Shown here: positions 42,341 through 50,174 of the stretch, one piece after another
Numbering within the stretch: the first letter of the stretch is position 1
How the letters are laid out: every line of letters starts with the position of its first letter
DNA from: Conexibacter stalactiti
Lineage (GTDB): Bacteria; Actinomycetota; Thermoleophilia; Solirubrobacterales; Solirubrobacteraceae
Direction: 5' to 3' (one strand)
DNA: 64,000 nucleotides
NCBI RefSeq assembly: GCF_035967765.1
Contig: NZ_JAYWIT010000018.1
The notes under the pieces: generated by a model
Database searches by the model: none
Seen by the model: only the letters and a program-made list of their open reading frames with translations
Told to the model about the DNA's origin: nothing
Translations under genes and position numbers: made by a program

Positions 42341-44599
42341 TCACCCGTTCAGCCCCGGCACGCGCACGACGATCGCCTCGACGTCGTCGGGCTTCCCCGG
42401 CACGCGGCCGTTGGAGCCGGGGAAGTTGTTGTCGTTGGCGATCAGCAGGCGGTCGCCGCTGAGCGGCAGCAGCGTCTCGACCGACTGCAGCGGGAATGCG
42501 AACGGGTCGCCGAAGCCGATCCCGCCGACCGGCGCGGGCAGCGAGATCCCGAACGGGTCGCGGATCCGCAGCAGGTCGAGCACGGTCCGCGTCGGCAGCG
42601 TGCCGTCGGCGGCCGGCGCGTCGTCGAGGTCGACCTCGATCAGCCGCTTGACGCGCGCCGCGACTCCTTCGAGGTCGTCGCGCTCGATCATCAGCAGCCG
42701 GTTGCCCGGCAGCAGCTGCGCGTCGCCGACGACGATCCCGGCCGGCGCGCTGACGTGGAAGCTCCACGTTCTCCCGGTGTACTGGCCGCTGCGCACGTCG
42801 AACTCGTAGACGCGGCGGATCGTCTGGTCGGGCTCGGTCGTGAGCGCGCCTTCGAGGATCGGGTACAGCGTGCGGCCGTCGGCGCTCGCCGCCATCGGCT
42901 CGAAGCCGCGCGAGCCGGGCAGGTTCGGCGTCTCGCCCGGCGCGAGGTCGGGGCTGGCCGGCGACTTCACGCCCGGCAGCGGGACCGGCGCGCGCAGCAC
43001 GCGGCCGTCCGGCGAGGTCTGCAGCAGGTAGGGGCCGAACTCCTCGCCGAACCAGAGGTTGCCCCAGCGGTCGCGCTGGACCGATTCGAGGTCGAAGTCG
43101 GCGCCGGTCAGCAGCCGCTCTCTCGTCGCCCCGTTGACGATCTCGAACGGGATCTTTCTGTCCGGGTCGCGCAGCGAGACGAAGCGGTCGAGCAGCAGTC
43201 TGCCGCTGCCGCCGCGCGCGCCCTTCCACTGCGGCCGCACGTGGTAGAGCCGCAGCAGGAAGTCGGCCGAGTTGCCCTTCGAGCCGAAGCCGTTGTCGGG
43301 CATCCCCCAGAAGCCGTCGCGGCCGTCGCTGAGCGCGCCCGAGAAGCCGGGGACCGGTTGGCCGGGGAAGGGCGTCGCGACGCCGTTGGCCGGCGTCACC
43401 GCTCTGCCCGACTCGGGGCCGGGCTGCCACTGGAGCGCGTCGTAGGAGGCGCGCGCCTCCAGCACCGGCTCGTCGCGCAGCGTCACCGCGAGGCGGTAGA
43501 GACGCGTCACCTGACCGCTGGAGAAGTTGTCGTCGGAGAGCAGGTACAGCTCGCGCGCGCCGTCGCGCAGGCGCTCGCCGAGCGCCATCCCCTCGACGTT
43601 GTCGAGCAGCGGGTTGGCCTGTCTGCCGGGGTTGGTCGCGTCGCCGGGCGGGCAGTCGCCGAGGTCGGCCAGCAGCCGCTTGGCGACAAGGCGAACGCCG
43701 TCGCGCGCGAGCGTCGGCTCGCCGGAGACGTCGTCGGCGCCGGCAAGGAATGCCTGGTAGACGCGGATCGTGTTGCCGGCCCCGGCGACGAAGCCGCGCT
43801 CCAGCACGAGCAGCTGCTCGTCGTCGACGACCTGCACCTCGGTGATCGCGAGGCCGGGATCGGTCGCGTAGCCGAGCTGGCCGGCGAGCGTCCAGTCGCC
43901 GCGGCGATCGGCGGTGTAGCGCAGGATGCGGTTGCGGGCGCGGCCGTCGGCGGTCGTGCCGTCGGCCGACAGCGGGCCCTCCATCGCGGCGAAGAGCGTG
44001 CGGCCGTCGGGCGACGCGCCGAGCCCTTCGAGCGCCTGGTTGGTCGAGGCCTCGCCGGCCGGCGCGATGCGGAAGCGCTCGGGCACCGGCAGTTCGCCGA
44101 GCTGGCGGCCGGAGCGCGAGAAGCGGCGGATCGACGGCTCGGTCTCGGAGGAGACCAGCAGCGAGCCGTCGCGCAGCGTGACGAGGCCCTCACCGTCGAG
44201 GTCTCTGCCGGTGTACGCGGTGCCGTCGGGGCGGCGCAGCGTCGTCGTGCCGGTGACGCGCACGTCGGGCGCGCCGTCGCGACCGTGCCGGCCGCGCGCG
44301 CCGATCCGCAGGTCGTAGGTGCGCGCGTTCGTCGCGCCCTGGTTGTCGACGAGCGTGCGCGCGTTCGCGGCCCAGCCGGCGCCGCCGCCGAGCGTCAGCG
44401 CCGAGAGGCCGCCGACGTCGCCGCCGGCGAACGTGGTCTTGTCGAGCTGGTCGCTGAAGCCGAGCAGCGTGGCGTCGGGCGAGCAGACGCCGCGCACGGC
44501 CGGCGTGTCGCCGCCGTGTCTGCCGTGGGCGCCGGCCGCGGCCGGTGCGGCGAGCGCGAGCGCGGCAGCCGTCGCGGCGGCGAGGGTGCGTCGAGACAT
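42341..44599 (-). CDS. Secreted esterase-like activity of phytase family protein, two tandem domains
   Basis: A 752-residue exported protein. The signal peptide (about 1-24) ends AGAHG. Two related halves follow: the first to about 370 (LVTLRDGSLLVSSETEPSIR, ALEGLGASPDGRTLFAAMEG, VEGMALGERL, LYLLSDDNF), the second to the end (FSGALSDGRDGFWGMPDNGF, GFEPMAASADGRTLYPILEG, LLIANDNNFPGS). Each has the beta-propeller-like repeats of the phytase-related PF13449 family, whose activity is little characterised. It stands alone on the minus strand, downstream of a putative PHO box, which fits a role in phosphate release. Confidence 0.85.
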   Translation of the reverse strand: MSRRTLAAATAAALALAAPAAAGAHGRHGGDTPAVRGVCSPDATLLGFSDQLDKTTFAGGDVGGLSALTLGGGAGWAANARTLVDNQGATNARTYDLRIGARGRHGRDGAPDVRVTGTTTLRRPDGTAYTGRDLDGEGLVTLRDGSLLVSSETEPSIRRFSRSGRQLGELPVPERFRIAPAGEASTNQALEGLGASPDGRTLFAAMEGPLSADGTTADGRARNRILRYTADRRGDWTLAGQLGYATDPGLAITEVQVVDDEQLLVLERGFVAGAGNTIRVYQAFLAGADDVSGEPTLARDGVRLVAKRLLADLGDCPPGDATNPGRQANPLLDNVEGMALGERLRDGARELYLLSDDNFSSGQVTRLYRLAVTLRDEPVLEARASYDALQWQPGPESGRAVTPANGVATPFPGQPVPGFSGALSDGRDGFWGMPDNGFGSKGNSADFLLRLYHVRPQWKGARGGSGRLLLDRFVSLRDPDRKIPFEIVNGATRERLLTGADFDLESVQRDRWGNLWFGEEFGPYLLQTSPDGRVLRAPVPLPGVKSPASPDLAPGETPNLPGSRGFEPMAASADGRTLYPILEGALTTEPDQTIRRVYEFDVRSGQYTGRTWSFHVSAPAGIVVGDAQLLPGNRLLMIERDDLEGVAARVKRLIEVDLDDAPAADGTLPTRTVLDLLRIRDPFGISLPAPVGGIGFGDPFAFPLQSVETLLPLSGDRLLIANDNNFPGSNGRVPGKPDDVEAIVVRVPGLNG

Positions 44600-44697
44600 C
44601 GTCGGATGTCCTCCAGGAGTCGGATCGGATGGGCCGGACCCGATCCAATCGCGCGCGGCACGGAGAGTTGTGGCGATCCCGTCGGCGTGCTGTCACG

Positions 44698-44730
44698 ATC
44701 GCGTGCAGATCGCGTGACGATCCGGTGAGC
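44698..44730 (-). promoter_or_regulatory. Putative PHO box (three 11-bp direct repeats) before the phytase-like gene
   Basis: Read on the minus strand: GCTCACCGGAT, CGTCACGCGAT and CTGCACGCGAT in a row without gaps, about 100-130 bp upstream of the ATG at 44599. Two units keep TCAC at the same place as the units before the alkaline phosphatase gene, and the third has GCAC. Confidence 0.55.
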
Positions 44731-44817
44731 GGGCGTTTGGGGTCCGCGCGGTCGCCGCGCCGACGCGCCACGCGAGCGCACGCCGCCGGCGCCGACGACG
44801 CTCTACGATCGACAGCC

Positions 44818-45741
44818 GTGGCCCTGGTCGACGACATCCGCGACAGCGCCGCCTGGGTCGCCGCGCAGGCGACCCACGTCGTCGTCGAGCACGACGCGGT
44901 CGCCGCCTACGCCGCCGCGCTGCCGCCGCTCGGCGAGCTGCCCGGCCTCGACGAGGAGGCGCACGTCGTCGACGGGCCGGCGGAGCTGCGCGCCGCCTTC
45001 TTCCTCACGCTCGACGCGATCAACTTCGGCTCCGGCTGGTTCCCGACGATCCGCAAGCGCGACGGCCGCTCCGGCTACTTCACGGTCGCGCTCGGGCTGC
45101 GCGACCGCTTCCGCGCGCGCGGCGCCTGGAGCGCGGCCGAGCTGCGCGCGCTCGACGCCGCCGCGGTCGCCGAGGTGCTCGGCCAGGATCCCGGCCACGA
45201 GCTGATGGCGCTGTTCGCGCGCTCGCTGAACGACCTCGGCGCACATGTCGAGCAGGAGCACGGCGGCCGCTTCCTCGGACCGGTCGAGGCGGCCGGCGGC
45301 AGCGCCGTCGCGCTGGTCGAGCTGCTGGCGGGCTGGGACTGCTTCGCCGACCGCTCGCCGTACGACGGCCGTGAGATCCCGCTCTTCAAGCGCGCCCAGG
45401 TGGCGGCGTCGGATCTCTCGTTCGCGGGCGTCGCCGCCTTCGGCGACCTCGACCGGCTGACGCTGTTCGCCGACAACCTGATCCCGCACGTGCTGCGGCT
45501 CGACGGGATCCTGCGCTTCGAGCCGGCGCTGGTCGCGCGGATCGAGGCCGGCGAGCTGATCGCGCACGACAGCCCGGAGGAGGTCGAGATGCGCGCCGGC
45601 GCGATCCACGTCGCCGAGCTGATCGCCGCCGCCCGCCCGGAGCTGACGCCGCAGCTGGTCGACCAGACGCTGTGGACCAGAGGCGGCGGCGCGCGCTACA
45701 AGGCCGTCCCGCGACCGCGCTCGCGCAGCACGGCGTACTGA
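44818..45741 (+). CDS. Queuosine salvage family protein (DUF2419, queuosine-phosphate N-glycosylase-like)
   Basis: A 307-residue protein of the Qng1/DUF2419 family, which frees queuine from queuosine 5'-phosphate. Family-like parts are VVDGPAELRAAFFLTLDAIN followed by FGSGWFPTIRKRDGRSGYFT. VELLAGWDCFADRSPYDGRE, PLFKRAQVAASDLSF and DLDRLTLFADNLIPHVLRLD are also typical. GTG at 44818 is chosen because the family N-terminus starts there. It shares one base with the next gene's start (TGATG). No queuosine synthesis gene is visible nearby. Confidence 0.85.
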   Translation: MALVDDIRDSAAWVAAQATHVVVEHDAVAAYAAALPPLGELPGLDEEAHVVDGPAELRAAFFLTLDAINFGSGWFPTIRKRDGRSGYFTVALGLRDRFRARGAWSAAELRALDAAAVAEVLGQDPGHELMALFARSLNDLGAHVEQEHGGRFLGPVEAAGGSAVALVELLAGWDCFADRSPYDGREIPLFKRAQVAASDLSFAGVAAFGDLDRLTLFADNLIPHVLRLDGILRFEPALVARIEAGELIAHDSPEEVEMRAGAIHVAELIAAARPELTPQLVDQTLWTRGGGARYKAVPRPRSRSTAY

Positions 45742-46373
45742 TGCGCCGGCCCGACGACCGCGCCGCCGCCGCGCAGCCCCGCCCCGACGACCCATTCGCC
45801 CCGATCGTCACCGAGCGGCTGCTGCTGCGTCCGTGGCACGATGACGAGCACGACCTCGACGCCTACGCGCGCATCTGCGCCGACGCCGAGGTGATGCGCT
45901 ACATCGGGCGCGGCGTCACGCTGAACCGCCTGCAGGCGGCCGAGCAGCTCGCCGGCTTCGTCGCGCACTGGCGCGAGCACGGCTTCGGCCTGCGCGCCGC
46001 GATCGCGCGCGACAGCGACGAGCTGATCGGCTTCGTCGGCGTCGCGCGCGCCGGCCAGCCGGGCGTGCGCCCCGGCGACGTCGAGATCGGCTGGCGGCTG
46101 GCGCGCGACCGCTGGGGCCACGGCTACGCGACTGAGGGGGCGCTGGCTGTCCGCGACCACGCCTTCCAGCGGCTGCGGCTGGCACGGCTGGTCGCCTTCG
46201 TGCGCCCGCGCAACAGCGGCTCGATCAACGTGATGGGCAAGCTCGGCATGGCGCTGGAGAAGGAGGCGCTGTGCAGCCACGAGATGCCGATGCGGATCTA
46301 CGCGCTCGACAACCCACTGGCGGCGCACGATGACGCCGCGCGGCCCGACGCGCCCGTCCCGCCCACGGACTAG
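45741..46373 (+). CDS. GNAT-family acetyltransferase, RimJ/RimL-like
   Basis: A 210-residue acetyltransferase of the RimJ/RimL type. ERLLLRPWHDDEHDLDAYAR opens the domain. EIGWRLARDRWGHGYATEGA carries the acetyl-CoA loop, and RPRNSGSINVMGKLGMALEK is the hallmark C-terminal Asn-containing segment. It begins within the stop of the queuosine-salvage gene, so the two are coupled. The substrate is unknown. Confidence 0.88.
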   Translation: MRRPDDRAAAAQPRPDDPFAPIVTERLLLRPWHDDEHDLDAYARICADAEVMRYIGRGVTLNRLQAAEQLAGFVAHWREHGFGLRAAIARDSDELIGFVGVARAGQPGVRPGDVEIGWRLARDRWGHGYATEGALAVRDHAFQRLRLARLVAFVRPRNSGSINVMGKLGMALEKEALCSHEMPMRIYALDNPLAAHDDAARPDAPVPPTD

Positions 46374-46384
46374 CCTTCGCCGCC

Positions 46385-47173
46385 ATGCGTCTGGTGACCT
46401 GGAACGTCAACTCGCTGAGAGCGCGGCTGCCGCGCGTGCTGGAGTTCCTCGCCGAGCACGCGCCCGACGTGCTCTGCCTGCAGGAGACGAAGACCGACCC
46501 CTCTGCCTTCCCGCACGACGAGCTGGCCGCGGCCGGCTACGTCGCGGCCGACCACAGCGGCGGCCGCTGGGCCGGCGTCGCGGTGGTCGCGAGAAGCGAG
46601 CTGGGCGTCAGCGACGCGACCAGCGGACTGCCGGGCGAGCCGGTCGAGGACGAGGCGCGCTGGGTCGAGGCGACCGTCGGCGGGACGCTGCGCGTCGCCA
46701 GTGTCTACGTCCCCAACGGCCGCGAGCTGGCGAGCGAGTGGTACGCGCAGAAGCTCGACTTCTTCGACGCGATGGCGAAGCGCGTCGGCCAACTGCGCGA
46801 CGACGCCGACGGCACGCCGCTGCCGCTCGTCGTCGCCGGCGACATGAACGTCGCGCCAGCCGATCTCGACGTCTACGACCCGGCCGCCTTCCTGGACGTG
46901 ACGCACACGAGCGAGCCGGAGCGGGCGGCGCTCAGAGCGGTCGTCGACGCCGGCCTGCTCGACGCCTACCGCGTCCTCCATCCCGACGAGGTCGGCTACA
47001 CCTGGTGGGACTACCGCCAGGGCCACTTCCACCGCGGCCTGGGGATGCGGATCGACCTCACGCTCGTCAGCCCGGAGCTGGCGCAGCGGCTGACGCGAGT
47101 CGGGATCGAGCGCGACTACCGCAAGGGCTCCAAGCCCTCCGACCACGTGCCGCTCGTCGCCGAGTGGGCGTGA
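46385..47173 (+). CDS. xthA: Exodeoxyribonuclease III (AP endonuclease)
   Basis: A 262-residue Mg-dependent DNA repair nuclease. Catalytic segments are all present: MRLVTWNVNSLRARL (Asn), CLQETKTD (Glu), VAGDMNVAP (Asp/Asn), GMRIDLTLVS (Asp) and KPSDHVPL (Asp/His). It lies 11 bp after the acetyltransferase and may be in the same operon as it and the queuosine-salvage gene. Confidence 0.94.
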   Translation: MRLVTWNVNSLRARLPRVLEFLAEHAPDVLCLQETKTDPSAFPHDELAAAGYVAADHSGGRWAGVAVVARSELGVSDATSGLPGEPVEDEARWVEATVGGTLRVASVYVPNGRELASEWYAQKLDFFDAMAKRVGQLRDDADGTPLPLVVAGDMNVAPADLDVYDPAAFLDVTHTSEPERAALRAVVDAGLLDAYRVLHPDEVGYTWWDYRQGHFHRGLGMRIDLTLVSPELAQRLTRVGIERDYRKGSKPSDHVPLVAEWA

Positions 47174-47176
47174 GAC

Positions 47177-47190
47177 CGCCCCGCGGGGCG
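47177..47190. terminator. GC-rich hairpin between xthA and the TetR gene
   Basis: CGCCC and GGGCG flank CGCG in a 14-bp palindrome, 4 bp after the xthA stop at a convergent junction. Short; no T-tract. Confidence 0.35.
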
Positions 47191-47227
47191 CGTCGGGCTG
47201 GCTGCCGCGTGAGCGAAGCCGCGCGAG

Positions 47228-47983
47228 CTAGGCGCAGTCGGGCGCGCCGGCGCCCGGGCCCAGCTCGCTGAAGAGCACGCTGCGGCCGCGCACGAGCGCG
47301 CGCGTCGCCGCCGCGACGCGGCGCTCGGCGTCCGCGACGGCACCGGCCTCGCCGTCGATCCCGAACGCGTGGTCGAGCATCAGCGTCGCGTGGCCCTGTG
47401 CGAGGCCGGCCATCGCGAGCACGAGCGCCGACGCCGCCTCGGGGTCTCTCCCGGGCGCGAGCGGGAGGGTCGCGGCGACGAGGTCGGCCAGCAGCCCCTG
47501 GGTCGTCTCCTCCAGCCGCGGGTAGCGCGACTTCTCCAGCCCCGCGCCGAACAGCACCTCGAACATCGCTCTGCGCTCGGCGGCGAAGCGGACGTAGGCG
47601 ACGGCGGCGGCCGCGATCCGGTCGGCCGCGCCGCCGTCGCCGGTGAGCGCGGCGGCGAAGCGGCCGCGCAGCTCGAGCGCGGCGCGCGTCGCGGCCTCGG
47701 CCAGCAGCTCGCCGCGGTCGGCGAAGTGGCGGTACGGCGCGGCGGCGCTGACGCCGGTGCGGCGGGCGGCCTCGGCGACCGAGAAGGCGTGGACGCCTCT
47801 CTCCTGCACCAGCTCGAAGGTCGCCTCGACGAGCGCCTCGCGCAGGTCACCGTGGTGGTAGCGACGTCTGGAGGCGTCGGCGGCGCTCGCGCCACTCGCG
47901 CCGCGTGCTCCGCCGGCCCCCGCGTCCGCGGTACCCGCCCCGGGGCCGCGCGCTCTCGCCGGATCTCTCGCGCTGGTCGCCAT
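47228..47983 (-). CDS. TetR-family transcriptional regulator
   Basis: A 251-residue regulator. After an alanine/glycine-rich N-terminus, the helix-turn-helix is at about 40-85 (YHHGDLREALVEATFELVQE, AFSVAEAARRTGVSAAAPYR). This is followed by a ligand domain of the TetR_C type (YVRFAAERRAMFEVLFGAGL). ATG at 47983 is preferred to an upstream codon at 48046, which would lie inside the operator region. It is divergent from an SDR gene 90 bp away, whose promoter region contains matching palindromes. Confidence 0.88.
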   Translation of the reverse strand: MATSARDPARARGPGAGTADAGAGGARGASGASAADASRRRYHHGDLREALVEATFELVQERGVHAFSVAEAARRTGVSAAAPYRHFADRGELLAEAATRAALELRGRFAAALTGDGGAADRIAAAAVAYVRFAAERRAMFEVLFGAGLEKSRYPRLEETTQGLLADLVAATLPLAPGRDPEAASALVLAMAGLAQGHATLMLDHAFGIDGEAGAVADAERRVAAATRALVRGRSVLFSELGPGAGAPDCA

Positions 47984-48002
47984 CGCGCCCCACGATATCG
48001 AC

Positions 48003-48038
48003 CGCTTGCAATGTAAGCGAGCGTCACATACATTGTGA
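48003..48038. promoter_or_regulatory. Two palindromic operators between the TetR and SDR genes
   Basis: CGCTTGCAATGTAAGCG (48003-48019) is a 17-bp palindrome with one mismatched pair. TCACATACATTGTGA (48024-48038) has perfect 5-bp arms. Both contain CAATGTA, in opposite orientations. They sit mid-way between the divergent genes, the expected place for TetR autoregulation and control of the SDR. Confidence 0.6.
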
Positions 48039-48072
48039 GAGGTCATTACATCGCGTCGACGGAGCCACCACC

Positions 48073-49008
48073 ATGAGCAGCGACTGGACAGCCGAGCAGA
48101 TCCCCGACCAGAGCGGGCGTCTCGCCATCGTCACCGGCGCCAACAGCGGGATCGGCCTGATCGCCGCCAAGCAGCTCGCGCGCCATGGCGCGCAGGTCGT
48201 GCTGGCGGTGCGCAACCCGCGCAAGGGCGAGGAGGCGCTGCGTGAGATCGCCGCCGCCGCGCCGGGCGCGACCGTCACGCAATCGGCGCTCGACCTCTCC
48301 GACCTCGACTCGGTGCGCGCCTTCGCCGAGCGGATCCGCGGCGAGCACGAGACGATCGACCTGCTGATCAACAACGCCGGCGTGATGGCGCCGCCGAAGC
48401 GGCTCGCGGCCGGCCCGTTCGAGCTGCAGTTCGTCACCAACCACCTCGGCCACTTCGCGCTCACCGGCCTGCTGCTCGACCGCGTCGAGCCGATCGCCGG
48501 CCGCGTCGTGACGCTCTCCAGCACCGCGCACAGATGGGGCACGATCGACTTCGACGACCTCCAGTCCGAGCGCCGCTACCGCCGCTGGCGCTCCTACGGC
48601 CAGTCGAAGCTCGCCAACCTGCTGTTCACGTTCGAGCTCGACCGCCGCCTGCGCGCCGCCGGCTCCGACGTGCGCGCGACCGCCGCCCACCCCGGCTACG
48701 CCGCGACCAACCTGCAGTCGGCGGTCGCCGGCGCCGCCGAGCGCGCCATCACGAACGTCGCCAACCGCCTGATCGCGCAGAGTGCCGAGCAGGGCGCCGA
48801 GCCGACGCTCTACGCCGCCGTCGCCGACGTCCCAGGCGGCACCTTCGTCGGCCCGAGCGGCTTCGGCGAGCAGAGAGGACACCCGAAGGTCGTGCAGGCG
48901 AAGGCGACCGCGCACGACACCGCCGTCGCGCGGCGGCTGTGGGAGGTCTCCGAGCAGCTGACCGGCGTCACCTACGCCCTCCCCGCCCCGGCCGCGAGCG
49001 CCGCGTAG
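48073..49008 (+). CDS. Short-chain dehydrogenase/reductase
   Basis: A 311-residue SDR close to the retinol/WW-domain oxidoreductase-like branch. The cofactor motif is AIVTGANSGIGLIAAKQLAR. NNAGVMAPP, the catalytic Ser in VVTLSSTAHRWG and the YxxxK motif in YGQSKLANLLFTFEL are present. The C-terminus ends in a Pro/Ala tail. It is divergent from a TetR gene that probably represses it. The substrate is unknown. Confidence 0.9.
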   Translation: MSSDWTAEQIPDQSGRLAIVTGANSGIGLIAAKQLARHGAQVVLAVRNPRKGEEALREIAAAAPGATVTQSALDLSDLDSVRAFAERIRGEHETIDLLINNAGVMAPPKRLAAGPFELQFVTNHLGHFALTGLLLDRVEPIAGRVVTLSSTAHRWGTIDFDDLQSERRYRRWRSYGQSKLANLLFTFELDRRLRAAGSDVRATAAHPGYAATNLQSAVAGAAERAITNVANRLIAQSAEQGAEPTLYAAVADVPGGTFVGPSGFGEQRGHPKVVQAKATAHDTAVARRLWEVSEQLTGVTYALPAPAASAA

Positions 49009-49015
49009 AACGCGA

Positions 49016-49048
49016 CGCGCTCGCCGCCGGGACGAGGCGGCGAGCGCG
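49016..49048. terminator. Strong bidirectional hairpin
   Basis: CGCGCTCGCCGCC and GGCGGCGAGCGCG form perfect 13-bp arms around GGGACGA. It lies 7 bp after the SDR stop and 19 bp before the stop of the converging methyltransferase operon. Confidence 0.65.
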
Positions 49049-49067
49049 TGCTTCGCGGGGACGCGAG

Positions 49068-50174
49068 TCAGGCGTGCGCGGCGACGACGGCGATCGGGCC
49101 GTACCCGCGCCGCAGTTCGATCGAGCTGAGGCCGGCCGCTTCCAGCCAGCCGCGGTGCTCGGCCTCCGAGTAGGCGTCGCCGCCGTCGTTCTCGACCATC
49201 ATCATCACCGCGAACAGCGGCAGGTCGGGCGCGCTGGCAGCGTGGTCGGGGATCCACTCGTACAGCAGCAGGGTGCCGCCCGGGGCGAGCAGCCCGGCCG
49301 CCTCTTTCACGAGCCGCGCGTTCTGCGCGGGGGTGTGGTCGTGGAGGATGTTGGCGAGCAGCACCACGTCCCACTGCTCGCCGTCGGGGCGGCCGAAGCG
49401 CGGCTCGGCGAGGTCGCCGGGCTCAAACGGCAGCTCGCCGTGGCGCTCGCGCAGGAGCGGTTCCACCTGCGGCAGGTCGAGCACGGTCGGCCGCACATCG
49501 GCGCGCAGCTCGACCAGTCTCGCGCTGTGCGAGCCGGCGCCGCCGCCGACGTCGAGGAGACGGAGCGGCCGCGAGGGCGCGGTCGGGTCGACAGCCGGGT
49601 CGGCCGCCGCGGGCAGCAGCGCTGCCGCCGCCTCGGCCAGCTCACCGCCGAAGCGGGCGGCGAGGTCGTCGAGCGCGCGCAGGAAGCCGAACGCGGTCGT
49701 GGGGTCGCGCTCGACGCGCTCGCGCCACGGCGCGATCCGGCCGCGGCCGTCTGTCATCGCCGCCGGCAGCTCGTTCCAGACGCCGTAGAAGAACCACTCC
49801 TTGCGCACGATCCAGGCGAGCGTCCGCGGATGGTCGCTGGCGAGCACGGCGCCGGCGTCGCTGAGCGCGAAGCGGGTCGTGCCGTCGACCGGCGCGCCGG
49901 CGTTGGCGCCGTCGGCGCGCGCGACGAGTCCGAGCGCCACGAGCGCGGAGAGCAGGATCCGCGTCGCGCGCGGGTCGCTGCCGGCGTCGCGCGCGACCTC
50001 TTCGACGGTGAGCCCGCCGCCCGCGTCAGTCGCGTCGCCGCCGCCCGCCCCCTCCGCGAGCGCATCGGCCACCCCGCTCTCCACGGCGGCCGCCACGACC
50101 GCCGATTGTTGGTAGGCCGTCAGCAGCGCGAGCGGATCGACGGGCGTCGCGCCCGTGCCGGCAGCGCCGCTCAC
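49068..50174 (-). CDS. SAM-dependent O-methyltransferase
   Basis: A 368-residue class I methyltransferase of the plant/Streptomyces O-methyltransferase type. The N-terminal dimerisation/winged-helix part (about 10-110) includes VEEVARDAGSDPRATRILLS. The SAM site is LRLLDVGGGAGSHSARL, then LDLPQV. The catalytic-helix region is VVLLANILHDHTPAQNARLV, with the general-base His in the HDH part. The GTG start overlaps the stop upstream (GTGA). It is the last gene of the nine-gene operon. Substrate unknown; the partner oxidoreductase suggests a hydroxylated or enolic intermediate. Confidence 0.87.
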   Translation of the reverse strand: MSGAAGTGATPVDPLALLTAYQQSAVVAAAVESGVADALAEGAGGGDATDAGGGLTVEEVARDAGSDPRATRILLSALVALGLVARADGANAGAPVDGTTRFALSDAGAVLASDHPRTLAWIVRKEWFFYGVWNELPAAMTDGRGRIAPWRERVERDPTTAFGFLRALDDLAARFGGELAEAAAALLPAAADPAVDPTAPSRPLRLLDVGGGAGSHSARLVELRADVRPTVLDLPQVEPLLRERHGELPFEPGDLAEPRFGRPDGEQWDVVLLANILHDHTPAQNARLVKEAAGLLAPGGTLLLYEWIPDHAASAPDLPLFAVMMMVENDGGDAYSEAEHRGWLEAAGLSSIELRRGYGPIAVVAAHA

